The notes: generated by a model not told the origin, from the letters alone. A stretch of 64,000 bases of DNA from Stratiolaelaps scimitus (GCA_019614645.1 JABWDB010000107.1:1-64000); one strand, 5' to 3'; numbered from the stretch's first letter, positions 31,978 through 42,850 are shown. Program-made: numbers and translations.

Positions 31978-32599
31978 CGCCATGAGACGCGCACTAAAAT
32001 TATCCGTGAAAATGAAGCGACACTACTTCAACAAATTATGAGGTTAGTGTCTTTTGTTTTGCGCATATACACTTATAAGTAATAATGAAAATTTATCCAC
32101 GAACCATGAAGTAGTTGCATTGAGGTTATTTTTCACATTAAATAAGCATTTTTAAACTATCTATATACTACATGTCCAACGTAGAAAGACATGCACAGTT
32201 GCGGGTGGGTTAAACGTTTGGCTTGAAATCGCCTTCCCTACAGTTCCAGTGATGAGAACGACTACCCTAGACCTGCCGAGTTAGTGATACCATCTGCCAC
32301 TAAAGATGATCGCCTTAAAAATATTAAGGAAGACGCGAAACATTAAGGAAGACGCCTCTCGCGGTGCGAGTACGTACGCCGACAGCTTCAATCACCGAGA
32401 AATACGAAATTCTAGTAGTATAAGCAAAAATATACATGGGATGCACCGAACACAAGCACACTTAGTGCTGTAGTACCTTACACTACTTCAACGAGAAATA
32501 TATACAGTTTTGTCATATATACACAATTATGGTAAAATAACGACACATCCTATAACGTGTATAATGTGGTAGGCTGTAAGTGCTGAACACCAAAATTAA
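31978..32599. other. Unassigned; short array-2 fragments
   Basis: Pieces matching 23460-23690 and 26000-26270 (caccgaacacaagcacac, atacacaattatggtaaaataacgaca) appear from about 32230, but no gene. Confidence 0.45.
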
Positions 32600-33545
32600 A
32601 CACACAGATCCTAGGGAAAAGCATAAAAAAGTCTTTGCCTCTCTTGCAAATCTTCGAATCTCTCGAGGAAGAGAGCTCTAGATTGTCGGGAGGCGATAAG
32701 CGAGATCATGTCGGCAGCATCTTTAGCGGCAGATGGCATCACAAACTCGGCAGGTCTGCGGGTAGTCCTTCTCATCACTGGAACGTTAAGGAAGGCGATA
32801 TCGTTTGGATTAGTACTTTTTGACATTTTAAAGGCAAAGCGTACTAGCAGGAGCTTACCAGGGAGTGAATACAGCACCCTCAGTTTAGGCAACTCGAACA
32901 TCTTCATGATGTCAGCAGCGGACTCAGTGTGGTGTTTGCCGAAGATGGCACAAATAGCGTCACTCTGAACAACCTCCCCTCTGCGAAGAGTTGTCCTGTA
33001 GCCTCCCCCATCCCGCCAAATCGTAGCATAGTAGTGGGACTAGAAAGGTTTTGTAGAGGAATATGAGGCCATTCGCAGAAATGCCCAGCTCTCTGAGCGG
33101 CGCGAGATGGCAACTACCGCGTAGCATCGTTTAGGCGGAATGTCCCAAGGTGTTCCTGTAATCTCAAAGTTTCGTGAAGCGTAAGGCCAAGACATTTAAC
33201 CGACTTTGACCACGGCATCACTATACCGCAAAAGAGAACAGGAGTAAGTTCTTCGTAGTCCTCTGTGGCAATCGAAATAACGTGACATTCGTTTTACCAG
33301 CGTAAATCACTAACGATATTTTCTACGATATTTTCTTCTTTCTTATACGATCTTTTCAGCCGTCTCGAGGGCCAATCGAATATCCTCTTGAGCTTCTCCC
33401 GAACGAATCCGAAACGGAATAGAGATATCGTCCGCATAGGCCATTGTCTTGCAGAAGTTCCCAGCTGCGACCTTATGAAGTTTATGTTCCGTCGTACCAG
33501 CGTTAACCACGAGCCCGAACCTGTCAAACGTCTCTACGACGTGGC
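32600..33545 (-). pseudogene. LINE RT to C-terminal remnant, best preserved copy
   Basis: On the minus strand: an RT catalytic motif MAYADDISI (33435 region), SVKCLGLTLHETLRLQEHLG (the usual LG...D/H.L...H step after the RT core), a FLYKTFLVPLLCYDLAGWG stretch, then FELPKLRVLYSLPGK and MRRTTRRPAEFVM in the open frame 32611-32907. This is the order seen in I/CR1/Jockey-like non-LTR elements. Several frameshifts. It explains the related minus-strand remnants in array-2 units. Confidence 0.75.
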
Positions 33546-33948
33546 AAAAGCACACAACAGCGATATTCTACGGATTTGTTATTTTGAAGGCGCATCACGT
33601 AACAGTTATTCAGTTAGAGGTAACGGAAACCCAAATACGCGCGGGGGTTGAATGACAAGAAAATATCTCTTTGGATCTGTTTTCACTCAGAAATCGAAAT
33701 TCATTCAATATACGAAAACGAGGTGATGGAGACACGTGTTGTCTGAAACTACCCACAGATAATAATAGTATTATAATATAAGTTATAATTAATAAGGCAT
33801 TCCATCTAAGAAATAAATAAGTGTTTAGTCCCTTTTGTCTTCAGAAATTTAAAGAGATTCATAAAAGTGAATACACAGAAATATTTGCATAATATCGTTT
33901 CTGTAATTATATATATAGGAGACTCCTTTAGCAGTATGACGAACAACT
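33546..33948 (+). repeat. Leader of hairpin family (array-2 type)
   Basis: Matches 21990-22369 with the shared ttcattcaatatacgaaaacgagg block. Confidence 0.8.
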
Positions 33949-34013
33949 CAGTCGTAGCGAGCAGACAACAAGGTGATCTACAAGTAGATCACCTTGCTTG
34001 AGCGCTGCGGCTA
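33949..34013 (+). repeat. Family-2 long hairpin, copy 5
   Basis: Inner stem caaggtgatctac / gtagatcaccttg is perfect over 13 bp with a 2-nt loop. The outer stem retains 10 pairs, two of them T.G. Confidence 0.92.
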
Positions 34014-34640
34014 CGGTGGCCTTTCACTACTGAAGATCCTGCTCGGACGAATCGTTAGAATTGTTTTTTGTTGCTTCAGCAAGAAGCTGGGTTGTGCGAC
34101 GTTACCACTACATACAAACACCAACTCACGGCCATGGGTTGTGCCACGAGTAGTGCCCACTGAGATGGCCCTGTGACACTATGTCATACCGCAGGCCCGG
34201 ACGGAGAGACCGCGGAACTGACTGTGCTCCGATGCACCACCACCGCCACCAAGACTCCCAGAACTACCATCAACGTGCGTAGGTCCATGAGGACAATCCT
34301 TTTTGATGAATGGACACCAATAATTGCCCTCGCTTCCGCGAACTCTGGCTGAAAAATCTAGCGAGGATCCGATGCTACGGCGGTGTCGTAGGCGACAACG
34401 GTCTAGCCAGAGCGGCGGAATATTGGGTCCGTTATATGCTGTAAATAAAGCGGGTACAACCGATTATCGACGAAGCGAACCTGGTCTTGCAGCGTTTGTT
34501 CAATCTGCGAGGGAATGTTCCCTGCGGGGATGTTCAACCTGCGACCTCGTGACGACGCAAAGTCGTGACGACGCAACGTGTCTGTTCAATCTGCGAATTG
34601 CTGGAACGGGGAAATGTTCGTGTGGGGGTTCAGGGGGTTT
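34014..34640. repeat. Unit body fragment and unassigned sequence
   Basis: Array-2 body to about 34440 (CACC-rich segment at 34232). Then a short repeated motif gttcaatctgcga (twice) and gtgacgacgcaa (twice) at 34498-34600 borders the RLE fragment. Confidence 0.5.
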
Positions 34641-35290
34641 AGGACATCGGAGGCGACGGCCGCCGGATCGCCCGCCAACGTTCTGTCATCCATGTACCAC
34701 AGCCGCAGGCGAGACTGAAGGGACGCAACGAGGGGCCGGAGGGCCAGGCGGAAGAGGGGTGGGCCGCCCGCACTCAGGAGCTGATGTCGGCGTTGTCCAT
34801 AATCAGATGGGAAGGACAACGATAGGCCAGGTCCATAATCAGATGGGAAGGACAACGATAGGCCAGGTGGGCCAGAGGGGAGAGGCCACGGACGTGCTCA
34901 GCAACCTCTCGCAGAACGAGGTCGCACTGTGTTGAGGGCGTTGAGGAAATCGAGCTTGACCAGGTTCCTCTCGCTGGCGCACGCTATTATAGCAGCCAGG
35001 CGGCGGATCGTGCTGGAGCAGGCAATAGGCCGTATCGAACCATCCTTTACCCTGAGGGCGATGAGACGCGCGCCGAAGACTGTTGGCCGTAGCGCCGATG
35101 GTACCGTGCCGGCCCGCATGTAGTCGACCACCTTAGCGAGCGCTTTGGCGACGGCTCCGAGCACCGTGTAGAGCAGGTCCTTGAGATGACGAGGCCGAGG
35201 GCCGTCGGCGCCGGCTGACGAGCTGGGAGAGAAAGAGGCAACGGCCGCAAAAACCTATCAGTTGACGTTGGGGCAATGTCGACCTGGTAG
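34641..35290 (-). pseudogene. RLE element ORF2 fragment (RT region)
   Basis: Aligns to about 13445-14195 of the intact element. The RT motif LWYMDD is visible in the minus frame 34586-34855. There is a deletion of about 130 bp relative to the intact copy near 34975, and a local 36-bp duplication (ccataatcagatgggaagga...) at 34797-34868. Nonfunctional. Confidence 0.88.
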
Positions 35291-35560
35291 GGACAAACTT
35301 TTCAGGCCCTCCATGCGGATATGCCGGATCGCGGCGGTCTTTCAGGGGGCTCACTCCACTTGGGAGTCTTTCCTCGTAAATAAAAAAAATATTGCAGGTG
35401 CCAACAAAGAGGGCGTCAATCATATCGTTTAAATGCATATATGCACACTCGGAACATTGAAATTGCCAATGCTTTTCCCAATGAAATTGCCAATTGAAAT
35501 TGCTTTTTCGGCAAAGAAAATTCTTTTTTTCAAGGCAATTTTTTTTCTTCTACACTTCTG
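35291..35560. other. Unassigned, T-rich with aattgcc repeats
   Basis: Short direct repeats (gaaattgccaat) occur around 35458-35500. No gene. Confidence 0.4.
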
Positions 35561-36240
35561 CTACACCGAATTTGGACTAGCCGAGTCCTGAGCCGACCAG
35601 ATGGATACGAGAACCTCCTTTACGTCATCATTTATTCAAAGTGAGGCCACCGTTTTGGAACCAACTGTCGCGAAGTCATCGTTTAACTCACTTGCGATTT
35701 CTTTTGGAGTCCGTCAAATTCTTATCATTCATGACAACCCCTTTCGGGAAAGTGGCCTTTTGATAATCACGTCTGCAGATGGAATTTAAAATCCTTTTTG
35801 AACTGGCCAAACCGTAATTCGTAGAATGTTTTTCTGGCAACACGGAAGCTCGTGGCGGTATCTACGGAGCCTAAGGTAATATGCAGATTTAGATTCAGGG
35901 GATCTTGTCTTTAAGTATCATCAATACAATCTATCAACTGTTTGGCGCAGCCTTCGGATGCCCCAGCGCCATACGGTGCCGACGCAGACTGGTTCAACCG
36001 TCGGCGTCGAAAACCTCATAGAACAGAATATTTAAAAAGTCGTCTGGGGCGATAATCTAGGAAGTACATTTTTCAGTCAATTTACTCACATAACAACGAG
36101 TTGCTGTTGCCCCAAAACCGGCCATAAGTTTACAGATGAGGATGCTAACAGAGAAAAAATAACACCTAAGCACCCAATATTCTACCACCACCCAAATACG
36201 CTCTAGGGTTAAATGTCAGGCAATATCTCTTTCTACGGAT
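35561..36240 (+). repeat. Composite-repeat module, inverted relative to 8231-8790
   Basis: Contains ggactagcc.gagtcctgagccgaccagatgg and the caactgtttggcgcagccttcg block, reverse complement of 8460-8680, with an additional internal stretch (about 35700-35930). Confidence 0.8.
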
Positions 36241-36554
36241 TTGTTTGAAGGCGTATCACCTGACAGTTACTCAGTTATCGGTAACGGAAACGCAAATACA
36301 CGCGGGCGTTGAATGACAGGAAATATCTCTTTTGATCTGTTTTCACTCAAAAATCGAAATTTATTCAATATACGAAAACGATGTGATGGGGACACGCGTT
36401 GTCTGAAAGGGCCCACAGATAATAGTAATATTAAATTATAAGTTATAATCAATGGGGCTAACAATACCATACAGGAAATATATCAGCGTTTAGTACCCTT
36501 TGTTGACACAAAATAATTAAGAGATTAATAATAATTATTAACTAGTAATTAACA
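36241..36554 (+). repeat. Leader of hairpin family, plus strand
   Basis: AT-rich leader with gatctgttttcactcaaaaa and the fixed ttagtaccctttgtt segment just before the small ORF. Confidence 0.8.
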
Positions 36555-36776
36555 ATGCCTCCGCGCCATGTGGGCCCATTTAAAATAATAACGTTTTTAT
36601 TGGTGACCTGTATCACTCACAAAAGCGCGAAAGAAATAAATTTTCCACAGCAGGATCAGAATGTTCACCATACTGCCTTATCCGTTGCTGCAATTCACCG
36701 GTTGAATATTGTTGCGGACGGACAGAAATATTTGTGTTATATCGGTTTTGTAATTGTATATAAAGGAGATTCCTAG
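36555..36776 (+). CDS. Small ORF of hairpin family (73 codons), copy 3
   Basis: Starts MPPRH, hydrophobic segment FKIITFLLVTCITHK, core FPQQDQNVHHTAL, end VIVYKGDS. The hydrophobic segment fits a signal peptide or anchor. Small AUG-initiated frames with the same length and end codons exist at 5935-6156. Two hairpins follow directly. The product is unrecognised; secreted or membrane location is inferred only from hydrophobicity. Confidence 0.45.
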   Translation: MPPRHVGPFKIITFLLVTCITHKSAKEINFPQQDQNVHHTALSVAAIHRLNIVADGQKYLCYIGFVIVYKGDS

Positions 36777-36791
36777 AAGCAGCATGAAGCC

Positions 36792-36839
36792 TGTTTTCCC
36801 AGTCGCCACTGGGAAAACAACAATGTGGTCTCACCGCAT
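36792..36839 (+). repeat. Family-1 double hairpin, plus strand
   Basis: Hairpin 1 at 36792-36819 (12-bp perfect stem). Hairpin 2 at 36823-36839 (atgtggt / accgcat, one T.G, 3-nt loop), a shorter version of the 10-bp stem seen at 7496-7519. Confidence 0.88.
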
Positions 36840-37380
36840 CAATTTAGAGGTAAGCAGTGAACCACAAGTAGGATGTCGCTTTTGTTACCTGTTGGCAAGT
36901 CAGCAAACACGGGAAGTGAACTTCATGACATCTCTGGGAGGAACGCGCTCCAGGCCGGGACGAGATTGCCTAGGCCGTTATGACCTAGGCCGGGATACTA
37001 TTTCCACAGCCACGGCCCCTATGGATTTGTAGTAGGGGTAGCCAGGGTATGCTTGCGCATGCTGGGATCGCATCGAGTGACGCTGCTGCGAGCAACTGAC
37101 AGCAGCTCACGATAATCAGCCGTAACGGTCCGGTTTATTCAGACGAGAAATCCCGGTGCTAGTTTCCTCGGAACATCCGGGAATCCTTTCGGGAGTTACA
37201 GCTGGGGCGCTGTGGACTGCCGCCGACTTCTGTAAAACGAATAAATGCGGTTGACGCACTGTCGCGATGAGAAGCGTTTTCTCTTGTCCGTGTTCTGCCA
37301 TTTCACCCTGTTTCTGTGCGGGTTGTTCTCTCGTCTCTCTGAATTACCGGCCACCTGCAATGGCAATAGTGACAGATTTT
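36840..37380 (+). repeat. Hairpin-family downstream segment
   Basis: Matches the reverse complement of 5640-5890 to about 37100, then an older relative of module Z (cggtccggtttattcagacgag; compare 61450-61640). The frame 36754-37032 is discussed at 5634-5957. Confidence 0.6.
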
Positions 37381-38215
37381 ATTGTCTTACAATACAAGCA
37401 TGCGCGTGGGTTGAATAACAGGCGGCACATGTTTTCACTCATTCGAAATTTACTCAATATGATGTGATCGGGATACGCGTTGACTGAAACTCCGCACCGC
37501 ACAAATAAAGAGTACCGTCCTGAAACGACGCTTTTCCAATTTGAAGAAAAATAAAATGTCCACTTTGAAAGCGAATGCATGACCAGCCGCAGGAACCCGC
37601 AAGCGGCAAACGTCCACGTCCAATACAAAATTAAGTAGATCGCAGTTAAGATCGCAGTATGGTAACTGCTCTACTTAACTGCTCTACTAATTACAACACT
37701 TCGATGTCATTTGCAGATTGTCGTGTGCCCGGGACGTATGAAGATTAAAAACCTATACGAAGACATTGTTACTTCATTTCAATTAGCTCATATTGTTCAG
37801 TTATGCATTCACAAAACTATCGAATAAACAATATACATTCCAGACACAAATGTTATGGACTCTGGATTCGAAAGAACTCGTTGAATTCGTCGAATTTAGT
37901 TGTGGACTATTTTCCACAACGACGTCACAACGTCGCTGTCATCACATCAAACCGTCGCTGCTTTGAAAACCTTCAAGCGCTTCACAACTGCGTGCACAGT
38001 CAGCAGGAAGCAAACTTCGTGCCATTGTGGTAGAGAGTAGTTTAGTTGATTCCCTTGGTCCTTGAAAATTTGAGCGTGGTGCTAATCCTGGTGGCAGTCC
38101 GTACTATTTAGTATCGTTGACAGTAGAAGTATTTATGACATTGTGTTGTCGCTGAATGGACTTCGTGTCTGTTTGGATGATGACCAAGTTTTTCATTCAT
38201 TCAAAGTTTATTCAC
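37381..38215. other. Degenerate leader, then unassigned
   Basis: A degraded leader fragment (gggttgaataacaggcgg...cattcgaaatttactcaatatg) ends by 37500. From there to 38215 I see no gene or repeat partner. Confidence 0.4.
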
Positions 38216-38660
38216 GGAACTTGCAGTCCCCTAAAAAGAAAAAGCTGAATACACAAGGTAACTAGGTCGTTCAAAAGCAAGTAACGCGACATGAGCGGAT
38301 GCCATAAGAGACTGAATCCGTGCGGCAGAGCATCCGACGAACGACATCACACTGGAAAAGTTCCGACTCTACGGAGTCCCTCCACCAGAATGCTAAACTC
38401 CTTAAGGCGCCTCAACATGGCTACGATTGCGTAGCCTTTGGGTATGGGGTTTCATACATGGTGAGGTCAGATACTTCAGACACCGACCACGAAATTGTTA
38501 TCCCACAGAGATGGATTTATGCAACTCTGTGCAACTCGAATAGTTCTTTAATGCTGAGCGAACGAAAGAAACGTCTGTCAGGCCACTCTAGTTGCCTAGA
38601 GTTAAAGGCAGGTGAACTGCCAGTCAGTTTAAAAGATAATCATTGTGATTAACTTCAATG
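38216..38660 (+). repeat. Host repeat block with unoccupied LTR target
   Basis: Inverted copy of the sequence around the LTR element at 2941-4400. At about 38540-38560 it runs continuously through the site (equivalent of attaaagaactatt), where the other copy is split by the element and has AAGAG duplicated. The plus frame 38320-38652 shows GYGVSYMVR and DHEIVIPQRW but no recognised domain. Confidence 0.85.
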
Positions 38661-39043
38661 GCAGAAGCACACAACATTATCTTACGTTGATATAAAACAT
38701 TATTCAGATGCAATACGTCTAACATAATCTTAAACTCTTTGACTATATTCTACGGATTTGTTGTTTTTGAAGACGCATCACCTGCGGGTTATTCACTAAA
38801 GGGTAACAGAAACCCAAATTCGCGCGAAGGTTGAATGACAGGCAATATCTGTTTTCATCGAAATTTATTCAATATACAAAAATGATATGATGGGATAAGC
38901 GTCGTCTCAAATTGCCCACAGAATTAGGTTATAATAAGGGCTATCAATACTATCTAGGAAATGCATAAGTGTTTAGTGCCCTTTGTTTACAGCGAATATA
39001 ATAATAAATATATTAATATTAATTATAAATACAGTAATTAACG
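38661..39043 (+). repeat. Leader of hairpin family
   Basis: Leader with gatattctacggatttgttg-type start (about 38745) and the fixed agtgccctttgttta step before the small ORF. Confidence 0.75.
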
Positions 39044-39253
39044 ATGCCTCCGCGCCATCTGGATTCATTTAAAATAAAAATGTTTTTATTGTTGATCTGT
39101 ATCACTCATAAATGCGCGAATGAGACGAATTTTCCACAACAGGAATCACAATGTTCACTACACTGCCTTATCTGTTGCTGCAATTCACTGGTTGAACATT
39201 GTTGTGGACGGACAGAAGTAGTTATGTTATATCGTTTCTGTAATTATATATAA
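39044..39253 (+). pseudogene. Small ORF of hairpin family, frameshifted copy
   Basis: Begins MPPRHLDSFKIKMFLLLICITHK as in intact copies, then shifts frame after the PQQ core (a Cys-rich out-of-frame end replaces the usual NIVADGQKY region). Confidence 0.5.
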
Positions 39254-39290
39254 AGGGGACTTTTAGTAGCAGCGTGAGGCCTGTTTTCCC

Positions 39291-39336
39291 AGTGGCCTGT
39301 ACTCCCAGTCGCCACTGGGAAAAAAACAAAGTGGTC
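39291..39336 (+). repeat. Family-1 hairpin with inverted partial duplication
   Basis: Reads tgttttcccagtggc, then ctgtactcccagtcgccactgggaaaa in pieces: the first arm is followed by the loop in the opposite orientation (ggc instead of cgcc) before a complete hairpin. This suggests fold-back copying in this lineage. Confidence 0.7.
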
Positions 39337-39439
39337 TCAACGCATCAACTTAGAGGTAAGCAGAAAACCACGACCAGGGAGGCTCAAGTCCTGAGAGCTT
39401 CTCTCAACTGTGTGCCCGGGCAGCAGGAACAGGAACTTC

Positions 39440-39650
39440 ATGACATCGCTGAGGCTCGCGCCAAAGTGTTGGCCGTTACGCCGGTGGAACCGTGCTGACC
39501 CGCATACAGTAGACCGCCTTAGCGAGGGTCTTGGGGCGGGTTTCTGGGGACGACTCCGAGCGAAGGGGAGAGCAAGTCCCTGGATTGACGCGGCCCGAAG
39601 GCCTTCGGGGTACGGCGGACGAGCGTGGGGGAAGAAGTCAAAATCATAAC
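39440..39650 (-). pseudogene. RLE element ORF2 fragment (short)
   Basis: Aligns with about 13970-14140 of the intact element (ggtggaaccgtgctgacccgcat; ctgg.atgacgcggcc.gaaggcc). It is joined abruptly to hairpin-family sequence on the left. Confidence 0.8.
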
Positions 39651-41149
39651 ATTACTCCCTTACTTAGTATTGAGGCATGTCTTGAATGAGACTTTTAGGC
39701 GCGTGATGGAAGATGTCGAGTTTCGGATTTCGAAATCTGGCTGAGTGATTTCAATAGGTTGATATTGTGTGAGTTTGATTGTTGAGATAGTAATTGATTG
39801 ATATGTCAAGTCAACTTGTAGTACCAATCTCAAATAGTGCCTTTCCAATTCTGAATGATGATTCTGTTGATTTATTAGGATAAAGATAACAGACTGTGTC
39901 TCCAGCTAACCAGGTTGTTGATTGTTGTATGTTATCCTTTCTTTCCTCTCCGATGAGATTAATAGTACGAATTTCTCGGTTTAGGAAAAGCTTGAATGAT
40001 GATTCTGTTGATTTATTAGGATAAAGATAGTCTTTTACAAAGACTGTGTCTCCAGGTAACCAGGTGTTGCTCGATAATCCTTCGGCGTTCGGTGTTGCTC
40101 GATATGAAAATAGAAGAGATGTTAGTGACTCAGCAATGGTACATTTTAAGGCTAAGAGTTTTTTATAGCTACGTTTAAATGCATCTACAAAACGCTCTGC
40201 TAATCCATTTGATGGTGAATGGAATGCAGGTGTTCGTATGTTTGATTGGTACCAATTTACAAAAGTTTTCGAATAATTGAGATGTAAGTTGTGTACCATC
40301 CGTTACAACTTTTCTATTGTTGTAGAAAGTAATGAGCCATAATGAGAAGCATTCGTGGACCTGCGAAGTCCACGTGAATGCGTTCCATTGGTTTGTTTGC
40401 TTTGGCCGTGATTGGATCGGAATACGATGAGGATCCCTTGAGGTTTTTAAACAGTTTTCAGTTTCGTACGGTGTAAGGCACCGTTGTGTGTAAGTAGGTT
40501 CGATTGAAGTATGGATTAACTTCATCTAGACAGGTGACAGGTGAAATAAACTTAGTGTCCTGTTGTAAGAGTGTATCCATGGGTCCTCTACATTTTCGTG
40601 AGTTAGGGACGAAACTGGCATATGTTACTAGGTGTTGGCATGTTCTGAATGGCTGTAATTTTCTTAGGGTCTGGTTGTCTACCTTTAGCTGAAATGATGA
40701 ACCCAATATACTCGATAGTTTCTTAGAAGAAGGTGGTATACTTGTCTAGCTTGACTTGAATCCGCATTCTTGTATTCGTTGGAATATTTGATTCTGGGGC
40801 ACATTTGACACCAAATGTGAGTCTATTATATTGAAATAGACCTTCGGGAGTGTTAAGAGTAAGGAGTTCTTTTTGATGTTCCATCTACTTCGACTTGTAG
40901 GTAGCTTCTGCGAGATCGATTTGCGAGAAGTATTTTCCCCCGTTTAGTTTTGAGAAAATATCATCAGAATTTTATCCACAGTTTATCAGTCTTCTTTATC
41001 CAATCAGAACCTAATAATAATGTTTTATGAGTAACCACAAAACATTGTCTAACGTTTTCCGTACGTACAGGTAGGAGAGCCCAGAGTGTTACAAGTTTGT
41101 TTATCAATAATGGTCACATCGGACCAGTGTCTACTCGGGAATTTAACAG

Positions 41150-42260
41150 GTACCGAATTAATGGTAAGAACTTTATACAAGCGATTCGGAATAGAGGTTT
41201 GATTTCCTGCTATTTCTGATACTTTCTATTGTAGCATCTTTTTGGATATCGGAAGTTGAATGAGCGATATGGTTGGGAATTTCTGAATGTTATTGGTTGG
41301 TTTGAATTACTTTGTTGATTATGTGGTTGTGGATAACGTGTGTTAACACGTGATTGTCTAAAGGTAAAGGTATATTGGTTTATTAAAGGTACTGCAATTT
41401 ATCCAATGCGTAAGCTCTCTTATATGTCACGCAGCGGGGCTCGAACCTGCTGCCCCTGGCTTCCGATAGCCAGAGGCTTAGCCGACCAAGCCACCGCGCT
41501 GACGTTGTCTGGAATCGAAGTTCTGTTGTAGTGAAGGACAATCGTTATCCCAGTGGTTTTGATTACAGTGTTTGCATGGGCGTGGAGGTAGAGGACTAGT
41601 ATGAGGTAACATACGTGATTGAAGTTTGGCTGATTTGCCAACCTTATGCGTCTCTAGATCATTTGTAAACTTTCCTCCAATAGTATTTGACGCATTTTTC
41701 AGTCGTATCAATTGTCGAATGTGTAATTCTTTAAGAGTGGTGTTAGGTCTATCGTCTATAAACTTTAATGAAAGATGTCTAATTTCTTCATATTCTTGAT
41801 TCTGAAGACCACAAATCAAAATTAGACGGTTTGTTTTGATCTGAAATCATTTTAGAAATTTGTGCGAGTTTATAGAAACGGTTGCTTTACCAGTATTATC
41901 ATCAAATGTTGTTTGGTTACCATTAGTACAATGAAGTCAAACGTATTGATAACTTCTTGTTGCTAATGATAAATTATGACCGAAAAGTTATTTGAGAGTA
42001 GTTATTGTTTCTTGATAATTGAGCTCGTGTTTTCTTTGGAAGTGTTAAGCATTGAATGAATTGCAACTCCTTTAATAAGCCAATATACCTTTACCTTTAG
42101 ACAATCACGTATTGACACACGTCATTCACAACCACATGGAGCGACCATCAACCTTCAGTTCGCTCATTCAACTTCCGATATACAAAAATATACTCCAATA
42201 CAAAAGTATCAAAAATACCTCTATTTCAAATCGCTTTTATAACGTTCGCTCCATCCTTGG
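41150..42260. repeat. Inverted duplication inside gypsy remnant
   Basis: The arm 41150-41405 (minus) and arm 42055-42260 (plus) are inverted copies (shared aatatacctttacctttaga, cgctcattcaacttccgata), with some divergence. The spacer contains the gag C-terminus and the tRNA-like sequence. Repeated in duplication copy 2 at about 47030-48140. Confidence 0.8.
41426..41503 (-). tRNA. tRNA-like sequence (tRNA pseudogene or SINE head)
   Basis: Read on the minus strand: D-stem ggct / agcc, anticodon stem ctggc / gccag with an 8-nt loop (one too many), variable loop of 5, T-arm with ggttcgagccc and one stem mismatch. The acceptor stem pairs poorly (gtca / tgac at the ends only). A-box and B-box sequences are good. 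The anticodon cannot be assigned safely (CGG if one loop base is an insertion). It interrupts the gypsy gag frame. Confidence 0.6.
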
Positions 42261-42640
42261 TCCGCTGACCTTGGATTATGACAGTTTCATATCGTGCTAC
42301 CTTGGATTATGACAGTTTCATATCGTGCTAACCAACCCTTAAAAGTAATGCCATTCTGTGGATCATTACCCAGCATTCTGTGGACCCTCAGCTGTGCTCA
42401 AACAAAACTACTACTCCTTACCAGATGATCCTGAGAAGTGGAATTTCCTGAGAAGTGGAATTTTGGAGTGAAGTGACGAAAGCTTTGCAAATTGTTGGCT
42501 TTGAGATTGAATCTCTGCATTGCGTTGTAAGCTTTGCGTAAGGGTATCGTTCATTTTCTGGATACGTTTTTCCATGAGGGCGGTGATCTATTCAGCGTTC
42601 ACTGTTGTATATTCTGCCTAAGGAGTCCTCATATTTTAGT

Positions 42641-42850
42641 CAGATTCGTATTCGTACCTCGTCGCAATGACAGAGTGGCGAATGGTATCAAGTAATGAAC
42701 AGGCTTCGTTGTATGGTGGATTGACTGGGAAATCACTTTTGTACCGTATATATACATTTCTGATATCTGGGATCTTTTTGATATCTCAATCCTTATTCGG
42801 ATACTATTATTCCTTTAGTATCAAGCCCAAATTTATTTGTCATATCATAA
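42641..42850. other. Unassigned link
   Basis: Between the gag start and the RLE fragment. The plus frame 42667-42912 crosses into RLE sequence and is not supported. Confidence 0.4.

Larger units (their letters stand above)
39660..42640 (-). pseudogene. Ty3/gypsy gag-pol remnant (duplication copy 1)
   Basis: Minus order: gag start with MEKRIQKMNDTLTQSLQRN (about 42570), gag C-terminus with a CKHCNQNHWDNDC knuckle (41478-41819), protease-RT linker with LLGSDWI, RT with DIFSKLNGGKYFSQIDLAEA (about 40930), and integrase with TDGTQLTSQLFENFC, NGLAERFVDAFKRSYKK and SYRATPNAEGLS (39811-40400). Part of RT and all of RNase H are missing, and stops and frameshifts are frequent. The integrase style fits K02A2.6-like Ty3/gypsy. 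A local duplication of ttgatttattaggataaaga occurs at about 39865 and 40010. Confidence 0.88.

Noticed and set aside
1331..34013. Helitron explanation for terminal hairpins
   Set aside because: No CTRR end follows the hairpins at the expected distance, no Rep/helicase coding is seen, and family sequence continues beyond them.
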